Assembly: GCA_029931535.1 (NCBI GenBank)
Contig: JAQPZY010001695.1
Coordinates: 4,840,501-4,904,500 of the forward strand
DNA length: 64,000 nucleotides
DNA from: Margaritifera margaritifera
Taxonomy: Eukaryota > Mollusca > Bivalvia > Unionida > Margaritiferidae
Reading direction: 5' to 3'
Below the pieces are notes generated by a model. It was not told where the DNA came from. It worked only from the letters and a program-made list of their open reading frames with translations, and did no database searches. Of this stretch, positions 10,775 to 20,174 are shown in pieces. A program made the position numbers and the translations under genes. How positions within the stretch are numbered: position 1 is the first letter of the stretch; each line of letters begins with the position of its first letter.

Positions 10775-11007
10775 CATTACACCTTGCTTGCAGTCAATAG
10801 TTCCTCTACCATAGATGAAGCCATTTCTAATCTCTCCATCAAATGGTGGTGCTTCCCATTTATCAGGGTCAGCTGGGACTACATCTAGATGGGCCATTAA
10901 TATGTATGGTTGGAGAGATGAGTTACTTCCCCTGATGGAGTACAGCAAGCTGTAGTTGCCAACCACCTCATATTGAACCAATGGTGATAAATTAATTTTT
11001 GGATAGA
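10775..11007 (-). CDS. PM20D1: PM20D1-like peptidase M20, exon 2
   Basis: A 233-base exon, residues 88 (split codon) to 165. Acceptor TTTTTTTCAG precedes 11007 and donor GTAAGAC follows 10775. It enters with two bases completing the codon opened by exon 1 and leaves in phase 0. The translation includes SPLVQYEVVGNYSLL, then QPYILMAHLDVVPAD and IYGRGTIDCKQG. In M20 enzymes HxD supplies a zinc ligand His (His127) and a catalytic Asp (Asp129), and the Asp of GTIDCK (Asp159) bridges the two metals. The residue after it is Cys where PM20D1 proteins usually have Asp; related M20 enzymes tolerate other residues there. Confidence 0.93.
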
Positions 11008-11324
11008 CTGAAAAAAAATTAAAATAAGATCGAATTTCAGAAAACTCAGTAAGATGTAGAAAAGATTTAATTTCAGAAAACTCAGTAAGATGTAGTGTTA
11101 GAATTATTTAACTTTTATTCCAAAACAGAGTTAGTATTACATTATTACTGATATAGGGTCACAATCCACTTTTTATCAAGAGGTGGGCCCCCTGGGCTGT
11201 TCATGGAAGAAATACCATACATATGTTTGAAGGCTTTGCTCAACATTAATCTTTTATTAAAGTCCATCCATCTGTCTGACTGTCAATCCATCCATCAGTG
11301 TGTCTGTGCATCCATCCATCAATC

Positions 11325-11822
11325 AGTTCTCCTTGTAACTTGAGCTCCATCTCCAATGATTGATGGGAGAGTGATTTGGTATCATGTTGCAGCAGGATGG
11401 GTAGATGAAAATAAAAGTTTTGGATCTTGGATTCAGCCCCCTGGGAGGAGGCCTGTGGAGTAAAAAGCCACATATGCATAAGTAATATAGATTCCACCTT
11501 GTTCTGGTAGCTCCATCTACACCGATTTAGGGAGGGTGATCACAGTGGTATGATGTTTCAGAAGGATGAGTAGGTGACAACACAAGTTTTGAATCCTGGA
11601 TGCATCCAAGGAATGGGAATGTAGTCTTGGGGTGCAAAAATGGCTAGAGATGGAACCAATCACAAATATCCATACTATCTTATTTTTGCCTCACCCCCAC
11701 CCCTGGTTGCATTCACATTTCAAACATCTTTTGTCATCTACGTATCCTCAATAAACATCATACCAAATATGATCACTTTCCCTCAATCGATGAAAATGAA
11801 GTTGAGGTTACAGGGACACGTT
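11325..11822. repeat. Dispersed family D, inverted arrangement of units of about 150-165 bp
   Basis: Two tandem units (about 11325-11475 and 11490-11650) share AGCTCCATCT, GGGAG.GTGAT, GGTAT.ATGTT and AAGTTTT..ATC blocks. The next unit (about 11655-11822) is their reverse complement, with ATCATACCAAATATGATCAC and TTGAGGTTACAGG. A fourth unit, also reversed, lies at 12022-12165. The junction near 11650 is therefore head to head. Confidence 0.65.
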
Positions 11823-11834
11823 AATATTACCAAA

Positions 11835-12009
11835 TACAGTTGGTAGAGCATCAACATTGTAATTCAAGGGTCATAGGTTCAATACCAGTCCAGGCAAGCC
11901 TGGGTCAGCTGCCTTGGTGTGTCCTTGAGAAAGGCACTTAGCTCCCATTTTCTGAGCATAATATAGCATATAATGTGTTAAAAGTGTCATTAAAACAAAC
12001 AAAACAAAC
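11835..12009 (+). mobile_element. tRNA-type SINE with exact 12-bp target duplication
   Basis: The head resembles a tRNA with a GTTGGTAGAGCA A-box-like and 'GGTTCAATACC' B-box-like block. A central domain reads 'GTGTCCTTGAGAAAGGCACT', similar to the conserved core of V-type/metazoan SINEs. The tail is AAAACAAACAAAACAAAC. It is flanked by the direct repeat AATATTACCAAA at 11823-11834 and 12010-12021, a perfect 12-bp target-site duplication. It splits the reversed pair of family D units. Confidence 0.9.
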
Positions 12010-12021
12010 AATATTACCAAA

Positions 12022-12165
12022 GACAATGTGACCTTTGACCCCAACCCCCTTCATTGTTATCTACTCATCCTTTTAAAACATTATTCCAAATATGATCATT
12101 TTTCCTCGGTGATGAATCGATATAAATACAGTCCAGGTTACAAGGAAAACAGTGATGAACAGATG
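12022..12165. repeat. Family D, fourth unit
   Basis: Corresponds to 11655-11822 through AAATATGATCA and CAGGTTACA.GG blocks and contains 'GTGACCTTTGACCCC'. It ends just before an outward CATACCTGTCAA terminus at 12171. Confidence 0.6.
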
Positions 12166-12170
12166 GGCAG

Positions 12171-12215
12171 CATACCTGTCAATTCATATGGGTTACCCGA
12201 ATTTTGTATGGTTTT
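12171..12215 (-). mobile_element. Terminus of a CATACCTGTCAA inverted-repeat element
   Basis: CATACCTGTCAATTCATATG followed by GGTTACCCGAATTTTGTATG is a diverged reverse complement of the right end at 14420-14471. It is therefore one end of another, older copy. No matching flanking duplication was found with the right end at 13343. Confidence 0.6.
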
Positions 12216-12469
12216 TCATATGTTTTCAACTTATATAGCTTTATTGTAAAATTCAAATGGGCAAAGAAAATTGTAGTGGGGGTAAAAAGTGATATGTTAA
12301 AAATCCACAAATCTGATTTGATTTGGTCAAACCAGTAAGCTAGATGAATGGCTCTTGTGGAAAACAAGATTTTAATAATGCACATGTGTGCAGCGCAGCC
12401 ATGTTACTTCTGCGCAATAATGGAATGTGAGATAGAGAAGACAGTTGATTCGAAGCAAGAGCTGCTAGC

Positions 12470-12959
12470 AGCAAGATGCCACCACCTCCAGCAAAGAAAA
12501 AAAAAAGCAACTGGTCACCATAGAAAGGAATGAGAGGAAAAGTACCCAGGACTCAATGAACCATCATTGAAAGGCCCTGAATTCACATAGTGTTCTATGA
12601 CGCAAAAGCGTGAAAGTTGCGGTTTCATGCATCTACGATCGTAAGATGCATTTTGGAACATGCATGCATAAACAGTGTGTCTTGAACACTAAAACGTTCA
12701 AGCCAATGAATGAACACTAAAGAAAAGACTGTGTGTAGCAGAAGCTGACATGACAAAATCGGAAGTGTTATTCTGCCAATTTATTGCTGAGCATAATCTA
12801 CCCCCATTGATTAAGGAGCACTTAACTGAGATTGTAGATAACATATTCCTGGACAGTAAAGCAGCAACTGCTTTTAAGTGCAATCAAACAAAGGCAACCC
12901 AAGTTATAAAAGACAGCCTTGCTCCCACCACCTACTCAGCTCCTTTGGCACTCGGATAA
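12470..12959 (+). pseudogene. Decayed hAT-like transposase, N-terminal fragment
   Basis: A proline/lysine start (PPPPAKKKKSNWSP, about 12476-12518) is followed by frame breaks. An open stretch at 12750-12959 then contains FCQFIAEHNLPPLIKEHLTE, an FLDSKAATAFKC segment and QTKATQVIKDSLAP. This pattern (FxxEHNLP... F.DS..A..F.C..TKAT.I....LAP) is the region just before the catalytic domain in a large group of hAT-related, BED-finger transposase-derived proteins. Several stops interrupt the upstream part and nothing of the RNase-H-like or dimerisation domains follows. It is a relic in PM20D1 intron 1, enclosed by the inverted-repeat ends at 12171 and 13343, though linkage to them is not proven. 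Confidence 0.6.
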
Positions 12960-13248
12960 GGTACTAGACCACAAAATACAGGTTTGGAACCTCCTGAATA
13001 AGGGTGACAGGTATGGGACATATGGATATAACCTATCACTGGATATCCACAAAATTGAGGATATTAATTTGCAATGACTTCCATTTCAAGTTTTGATATA
13101 TAAGATAACTGAAGAAGAAGAAGAAAAAGTGACGATGATAAAGTACACATTTTTTTAAAAAACAAACCCTATTGATACCTAAAGTTTCTCTGACTGTATG
13201 TATGTATGTGTTCATTTGATTAAAGGGTATCACACTTTTTTTCAGTTG

Positions 13249-14471
13249 CATACCTGTCAACCTCCGGAGACAAAAACCTGTACACCAGACCAACAAAAAA
13301 AAACGTACAAATGACGGGATTCCCGTACAAGTTGACAGGTATGAAAAACAAAATAAACCCATTATCCATGAGGCATTATGTACCACAGGTTAAACATAGT
13401 TATTGTTATACAGTCTTTGTAGATGATAAATATTGATTGTGGGTGCTATATGTTCGGTACATCGAATGCTCTTTTAACGAAATCCAGATGGCTGCCTTTT
13501 ATTTCCAAACACACCTGTGAAAGAAATCCCACAAGTTATGTTATTAACAATTATCACCTAGACACCCTGAAATCGCCGACTTGCATCAAAACAATCTTTG
13601 AGCAGTCGATTGTTTCGAGTCGGCAAGCTCTGCTTACTTTGAAGTTACCCTCGGCAAGGTGGGGGAAAAAAAAAAAACAGAAGAGAGAACCACAACATAT
13701 AGATCACATTTATTTAAAAAATATCAACATATTAATCACGCTGACTCGTATATTGCAACTTGCTTGTTATTTTTACCCTTCCTAGGCTTGCGAACAACAC
13801 AAACCCCCATATGGAGCCTCTCACTCTTGTTACTTTAAGACTGACCATCATACATGTATTTCTACTCTCGATACTAAAATATTTCTCTTATAAATATCTT
13901 CAGAATCATAATTCCAAAATCTTTTTATTTAGTTTGTATTCATATCTTAATTACACTATAATAACGCTTACATGCGTTTGTAGATAGATTTTAATGATCA
14001 CTGATTAGCAGAGGATTAAACCGTGGATTGATAGATTACTAATATGGCGGTTCTTTAGGAAAATACACATAGAATCGTGGCTCTAATACATGTTCGGCTG
14101 CGTTTTCTGATGTTCCGAAAACATGCCGTAAATACGGTACTACGCCTACTGATAACCTTATTTTCAGTCGACCAGTAATGGGGAAGAATTTCATGCTTGA
14201 ATAAAGAAATAAAACTCTCAAATCGGCAAGTGAAAGACATCAATATTTCGGGTAATCTGATAGTTGGTTCAAGCGATTCACGTTCTGTTCTCGTTGTATC
14301 TCATGAAGAAAATAAAAATCCCTGTCGAATCCCGATCTTGGCGAAAATCGCTGAGATTTTTTTTTTTTTAAATATAAAAAAGCCGTACAAAATGCCTGTA
14401 CGGCCGTACACTGCAAAATCCCCCCAAAAACCGTACAAATTACGGGATTCCCGTACAAGTTGACAGGTATG
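13249..14471. mobile_element. TIR element of about 1.2 kb with 6-bp flanking duplication
   Basis: It begins CATACCTGTCAAC at 13249 and ends with the exact reverse complement GTTGACAGGTATG at 14471. The hexamer CAGTTG is present immediately outside on both sides (13243-13248 and 14472-14477), as expected for a target-site duplication. A second right-end-like sequence (ACGGGATTCCCGTACAAG and GTTGACAGGTATG) lies inside at about 13313-13343, so the structure may be nested or have a duplicated end. No transposase was recognised inside; the element is non-autonomous or decayed. Confidence 0.7.
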
Positions 14472-14477
14472 CAGTTG

Positions 14478-15170
14478 CAATCTCCTCAACCATTGGTGAA
14501 TATTACAAGATTTTTTCTTTGCTTTCTCTTTTCTCTGACTTCACATCTTCCCATGAAGATAACCTCAAAGTCTTGTGGTTCTATTATATCATTACCTTAT
14601 GCCTGGAGCTAGAAGTACACATTTAAATAAAAGTAATATCATTCAAGTTTTTAATGCCTGTCGTATATATCAGTATAAGTTTCCTTCATCTAATACATAT
14701 ACAAAATGGAATAAAGTGGTTTACAAAAATTTATACCATTGATTGATTAGCAAAATTTCAATCAACAGTTTCACTTTCATCCCAATTTTTCATTATAACT
14801 AGCACACAAATTCAAAATTAATTATGTCAGTACATTTTTATATATTTTACAAATTTAAAGATATTTGCATAATCTTTGTAAAGTAATAAATAAAGACACA
14901 GTTTGGTTGACAAATCAGATGCTGTAAGGTACTGTGTCAAGTGCCTGGAACACCCGGTGGTATGACAAAGATAGTTGGTGATACAGATGAGGTATATCTA
15001 TGTGTAGTCCAAGTCCAAGTTTATGAATATCAAAGCAGAAGAAAAGAAAAAAAGATAACTGTGCCCATTTTGTTATACACCGTATTTTTATATTTATCTA
15101 AAATTGATTATATCTATATTATTCCATGAAAATGCTTCATTAGTAAAGTGTAAATATAAGTAGCAAGCAC
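14478..15170. other. Intronic sequence without recognisable features
   Basis: AT-rich PM20D1 intron 1 sequence. No repeat array or coding signal was recognised. Confidence 0.5.
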
Positions 15171-15390
15171 TGTGAATTCACCAGTTTTCGCGGGTACCAA
15201 TTTTCGTGGATTTTGTGGTTGCTACAAACAATAGGACCCCTTCACCCAATTTACGAATTATAGCGCAGAGGAAAATGTAATTTTTTTTTTTTTTTTACAA
15301 AACCACTAAAATTGATACAGACGAAAATAACTATATGTAAAACTGCGACGAAAAATGTTCCATAAATAACGGCGAAATTGTCCCAGTTCA
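15171..15390. repeat. Dispersed repeat fragment (TTTTCGTGGATTTTGTGG type)
   Basis: CACCAGTTTTCGCGGGTACC is followed by AATTTTCGTGGATTTTGTGG, then a poly-T run and ACCACTAAAATTGATAC. A weaker relative (TCATGGGTATCAGTTTTCAT) lies at about 4057-4130. It appears to be a dispersed non-coding element, possibly a MITE. Confidence 0.5.
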
Positions 15391-16040
15391 ATGCTACTGT
15401 AGTTATATATTTCATAACGGACACAACAATATCAAACTATTTCAAAATCTAAATCAGGGTCGAGTTCAAATAAAAGAATAAGAAGAAGAACGTTACCAAA
15501 CTGATTCAGAAATTTTCGCAGAATACCAAAAGAAACACGTTGTTCTTGCCAAAGGCGTCAACAATCATGATACATGGGAGATAAACCTGGCAGGACAGAG
15601 ATTAAGTTCAAATTGAATTGTCTCCCTTACTCTATACGCCTCTTTCGCAACTGGTTGAAGATATTCGTGGAGCTTTATTTAACGACTTGAAATATGTGAT
15701 TTGCCTTCCTCTTTCTTTCTCTTTTTTTTAAATTATATTATAAATGACTTAATTAAAACTCTCAACCGCCAATACATCCTTATACTTATTACCAATGTCC
15801 TACCCTATTTTTAAGGATTTTATATGTGTTACTTTATCTTTTAATTTTATCTATTACTTTTTATACATTTTACAGAATTTTAACATCTTGAAGTTTTATA
15901 TTCTATTTTTTTGTACTTCATGTTTACATTTATTTGGAAGGGTGTATCTTACTAAAGTTTTTGTGCAATTCTTCGTGTTTACACTTTTGAAATTTGCCTT
16001 TATTTGGCACCACATAGCCACTATTGTGAAACACTACTAC

Positions 16041-16093
16041 ATACATACATACATACATACATACATACATACATACATACATACATACATACA

Positions 16094-16123
<30 letters not shown>
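16041..16123. repeat. (ACAT)n microsatellite
   Basis: An uninterrupted run of about 20 tetranucleotides (ATAC/ACAT register). Confidence 0.98.
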
Positions 16124-16124
<1 letters not shown>

Positions 16125-16465
16125 TAATGTCTTAGTTTATCATGCTCTGTTATTAATCTCAACGCTTACGAGCATCACAAAGTCGAAAACTCTCCGTCCT
16201 TTAACAAAGACCAATCAGAAAGTAGCTATTTCCGTATGTGACTTTGATCGCAGTTTTTCTTGTCAAAAACATGGAAAAACACGAAATTTCTATGGGAGAT
16301 TTCTATGGCTTGGGGAGATTTTTTTAAACAAATCTTATCGCCCTTTAGCCGGAAAAATAACTATTTATAGTCCGTTGTAAAGAATCTAATACCGGCGTTT
16401 TTCTGCGAAAATTATAATTATGCATACGAATTTTTTTTTTTTTTTTAGTTATAAACACAACATAC

Positions 16466-16658
16466 CTGAATAACATCAGCTATGCAATCTATTCCCAAAG
16501 TAATGACTTGGAAAATAAACACAACATACCTGAATAACATCAGCTATGCAATCTATTCCCAAAGTAATGACTTGGCAAATAAACACAACATACCTGAATA
16601 ACATCAGCTATGCAATCTATTCCTAAAGTAATGACTTGGAAAAGCTCATCTTTGCAGG
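16466..16658 (-). repeat. 64-bp tandem triplication of an exon-intron boundary
   Basis: Three copies of a 64-bp unit contain the last approximately 45 bases of the exon at 16594-16830 plus the first approximately 19 bases of its intron. Read on the minus strand, each has GATGTTATTCAG followed by the donor GTATGTTG, at 16594/16593, 16530/16529 and 16466/16465. Copies are almost identical (a handful of substitutions), so the duplication is recent. Confidence 0.9.
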
Positions 16659-16830
16659 ACAACGCCACGTTTTTATAGTCTACGAGGAAAAAATGATGAC
16701 AGATGGCATCCAAGTTGGACTGGAAGGGGTGTTCGTTGTATGACGTCTTCTTGGTTTCGCCACCTACTCGAACAACCTTGCAACTCTCTGCACTGGCTGC
16801 ACTGACTGCCATTTTTGTGTTGGAATCCAT
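16594..16830 (-). CDS. Possible first coding exon of an unrecognised gene
   Basis: From the ATG at 16830 the minus strand reads 79 codons to CAG|GTATGTTG, a good 5' splice donor in phase 0. An alternative downstream ATG is at 16812. The product starts MDSNTKMAVSAASAESCKVV and ends DELFQVITLGIDCIADVIQ. It has a mixed, non-repetitive composition with alternating hydrophobic residues near the end that suggest a helix, and no signal peptide. I do not recognise the family. It lies inside PM20D1 intron 1 on the same strand. It cannot be an in-frame alternative first exon of PM20D1: exon 2 needs phase 1, and the only donor copy giving phase 1 is preceded by an in-frame TGA at 16542-16540. No downstream exon was found. 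It may be a nested gene or a relic. Confidence 0.4.
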
Positions 16831-17104
16831 GGAAAATCTTCGTACATCCTGATCATTTCGCAGAATGGACTTATTATAATTATGGATACCATCTCTCACA
16901 GATGAAACTATATTGAAAAATACTCAAATTTATGTCTTGTAAAACTTGTTGCCAGACTGGAATTGCGATTTTCGATAAATATAGAAGAAGAAAAAATAAT
17001 AATAAATTTAAAAAAATCAAATTGGATCATCTTGCACTTACAATAGTGAAAAATATTCTCTCGTAATTAGGGAACAAAGTAGAAGCCAAATTTAAAGAAG
17101 CCAC

Positions 17105-17275
17105 AATCGCTTAGTTGGTAGAAGGTCGGACTCGTATTCAAAGGGTTGCGGGTTCGATACCCGCTCCAGGCTAACCCGGATTGGCTGCCTCTGTGTGTCC
17201 TTGGGAAAGGCACTTAGTTCCCATTTGCTCGGCATGATTTAGTGTTAAAATTGCCGTTAAAACCAACAACTCTTC
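17105..17275 (+). mobile_element. tRNA-type SINE
   Basis: TTAGTTGGTAGAAGG and GGGTTCGATACCC resemble the A and B boxes of a tRNA promoter. They are followed by 'TGTGTCCTTGGGAAAGGCAC' and TTAGTTCCCATTTGCTCGGC, the same core as the copies at 11835 and 42714. No clear flanking duplication was found. Confidence 0.8.
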
Positions 17276-17504
17276 CCCCTCCCACATTCCCATACCCTGA
17301 TGATAAAATCGTTGGTGGCTTAGTCGGCACAACCACACCTATTGCGTGGCTCGGTGAGGTCTCCGCCAAACGAGATCTGCCGTAACGATGATGGACATTT
17401 TCACCGGCTGATTGAGCATCAGTAGTGGCATTACTGTATATCCTTTAAGTTTTCAATATAGCTTGGAGTTGAATGATAGCAGAACATATGTCTGCTATTC
17501 TGAA

Positions 17505-18065
17505 ATAGCGAGATACGTGTTTGCAGTTTTACTTTTACAAAGTTTCACTAAAGCGCTTTCTATTGATAGTAGAGATTAATGAAGCAATTTACCAGACCCT
17601 CGTGCAGCGAAAATCTCACGGAGCCACGCGAGAGTCTGGTTGAACGAGGTTAGTAGAAACATAGCCTGGGTCACCCGGCAAAACCAAATTCTCTTTGCAG
17701 ATACAGTCTGGGCAGGCCGAGAATGAGGCTTTCCCAAAATCTGATTGACTTGTGAGGAGAAATTACGTAATAAGTCATTGTGATGGTGAGATTAGGTGTT
17801 GCGCGTAAACGTTTTACAGTTTCATTGTCAGACTGAAATATGCCCCCTACATTAGGGATTTGCCTAATGAATAATGTTTAATCATATATTTGTTAAAGCT
17901 TACAAAAGAATAAAATAGCGAGAAATGTGTTTGTAGTCTCGCTTGTATAAAGTTTGCCCGAAGCGCCTGCTATCTGTAACAACGATCAATGAAGCATTTT
18001 ACCAGACCCTCGTAGTGCGGAATTCTCACGGAGCCGCGCGAGAGTCTGGTTGAACGAGACTACAT
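17505..18065. repeat. Two copies of a dispersed repeat with internal hairpin
   Basis: About 145 bp at 17505-17650 and again at 17920-18065 share 'TTTACCAGACCCTCG', 'TCTCACGGAGCC' and 'CGCGAGAGTCTGGTTGAACG'. ACCAGACCCTCG and CGAGAGTCTGGT pair with one mismatch. No coding potential. Confidence 0.75.
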
Positions 18066-18097
18066 ACTTTCTGCTTTATTCGCAACTTCGAGGTCAT

Positions 18098-18192
18098 AGA
18101 AAGCTAGGTATTAGCTTTTGTTTGGAATGCTTTGGGTTTCTCGACAATGTAGACTATCAGAACGTCCTCGGCCTTTTTCATCCCATGCTTGA

Positions 18193-18226
<34 letters not shown>

Positions 18227-19050
18227 TATTTTGAACTGCTCTCAAGCCCGTGATTGTTATTACGTCATAATAACTTACCGTCATAATACATAAATGACGT
18301 GTATTTCACTAACAGCAACGCAAACAATAGTTGCAGACAATTTAAACCGAATGATTTCTTCTATTTTTTCATTAAAAGTTGCACGAATAACAGTAAAAAT
18401 TAAATATAGAAGTATTTCATCGATTGTTGAAACGTTGTCGAGTGTTATTTTCAAGACCTATCATGTTATAAGTCTCTGTTCTTCGAACATCTAGCCGGAT
18501 GTTCGTCCGCCAAAAACTTACCAATTTGGTATATATCACTACGATTACCTCAGAGTCTCTTTCAGAGTCGAAGTTATTCGACTCGTATCGGAAAGAGAAG
18601 AGGATGTTCCGAATGATGTCGATATAACTGCCATTCAGACCACTTCGGCTATTTACGAAACAAGGATTAACTGAAAAGTTACGAATGATCAAACCATTTT
18701 TATCATTCGTAATCTCATAGATTGGGTTTCATTTTTTACGGAGAAATTTCCGGCGAAAAAAATGTATGATTTTTCTGTGAATTATTGCGCCGACATACAT
18801 CCGAGGTATGGTTTTGTGTCGCAGAAATAGCCGATGTAGTTCCGAATGTTCCCGCTTCAGCATTCAACCACGTGACTAAAGAAGTTGATGTGCCGGTAAG
18901 TTTTACTTACCTAGATATTCAAGTTTGTTGTATTTTAATTCAACGGTAGTAAATTCAACCAAGTAAACATGTTTTGATCTTCCGGCGATCATACATTTGG
19001 CATAAAAAGCTAGGTATTAGATTCTGTTTGGAATGCATTGGCTTTCTCAT
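18098..19050. repeat. Pair of 42-bp direct repeats about 910 bp apart
   Basis: AAAGCTAGGTATTAG and TGTTTGGAATGC.TTGG.TTTCTC occur at about 18103-18143 and 19008-19050. Between them lie poly-A (18188-18222) and a region with weak coding-like stretches near 18540-18900 that ends in a donor-like CCG|GTAAGT. This could be a decayed element with direct repeats, but no protein family was recognised. Confidence 0.4.
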
Positions 19051-19427
19051 CGTCTCCTCAATGAGATCTTACTATTGTTATGGTTTCGCCTTGACCTAGA
19101 TTACAGTGTACAAAAGCTACCATATGTTTCTCCTGAAATTGTGATTCTTAGACAAAGCTGCTTTATTGCTATGAAGGATCCCCATTGAATCGCAAATCCA
19201 ATAAAGTGTCGCTCAAATGACTATGCAGTTGCTTTTTTCACGTTACTTTGAAAACCGTGGTTAAAAGGGGCGGTTTCTGTTTCGTTTGGGGAGGGGAGGG
19301 ACGCTAAACAAGTAGGCAAGGAGTATGTGTGAAGCTCCGGCATTTTACGCGTTTCCAGAGCATAATTTTAACCATCTAACTGTAGAGAAAACTTACTCTA
19401 GGAAAAGTTCCGCTTGTCATGCGCCTC

Positions 19428-19485
19428 ATTTTTTTTTTTTTTTTTGGGGGGGGGGGGGGCGCCGGTTCCACACACACACACACGA
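19428..19485. repeat. Poly-T/poly-G junction followed by (CA)n
   Basis: A run of about 16 T passes straight into a run of about 13 G, then GCGCCGG and a short CA repeat. Similar A-to-C or G junctions occur at about 27921-27951 and 48918-48952. Confidence 0.9.
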
Positions 19486-19827
19486 TCCGCCCCTGGTTAA
19501 CTTGCTGAAAATTTTAGATTCTGCAACATATCCATAGGTTCCCAATATAAAACGTACCATATTTTGCTCCGTAAAAATAACAGTAGGTGCCAAATTCACA
19601 CTTAAAAATCAAAACTTCCGGAAAACATAGTCATTACTACAGTGTGTAGATACTAGCATGATAAAATTTTGCTTAGTTTAAACCTTTTTCTAAGAGATAC
19701 GCATATTTTACGAAGAGAATAGATTGGACACAGAAATAGAAAATATTTTGCAACTTGAAGAATGGCGACAGAAAGACGAGAGACGCGATAACAGAAAGCT
19801 ATGTGAACTGGTGCATTTTTCAAAAAG

Positions 19828-20003
19828 ACTAGTGTATATAACTTAAACTAGTGTCTATAACTTAAATTAGTGTCTATAACTTAAACTAGTGTCTATAACT
19901 TAGGCTAGTGTCTATAACTTAGACTAGTGTCTATAACTTAGACTAGTGTCTATAACTTAAACTAGTGTCTATAACTTAAACTAGTGTCTATAACTTAGAC
20001 TAT
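19828..20003. repeat. 19-bp minisatellite, about 9 copies
   Basis: CTAGTGTCTATAACTTAAA repeats every 19 bp (AGTGT at 19831, 19850, 19869 and so on) with A/G variants near the unit end. Confidence 0.95.
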
Positions 20004-20062
20004 CAATGTCTCATATACGAGAATTCGAACCTGCTTTAAGTGAAAGAGCGAAAACTGAGTGT

Positions 20063-20065
<3 letters not shown>

Positions 20066-20154
<89 letters not shown>
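20066..20154. repeat. Compound (CT)n(AT)n microsatellite
   Basis: About 14 CT dinucleotides run directly into about 30 AT dinucleotides. It lies immediately upstream of the reverse-transcriptase fragment. Confidence 0.98.
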
Positions 20155-20158
<4 letters not shown>

Positions 20159-20174
20159 GTCGCAGACTAAGACT

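Noticed and set aside
16466..16830. The nested exon as an alternative first exon of PM20D1
   Set aside because: PM20D1 exon 2 needs a one-base overhang. The main donor gives phase 0, and the middle donor, which gives the right phase, lies beyond an in-frame TGA at 16542-16540.
17105..17170. Possible functional tRNA gene
   Set aside because: Only A-box and B-box-like blocks are present, without a credible full cloverleaf, and it continues into the shared SINE core.
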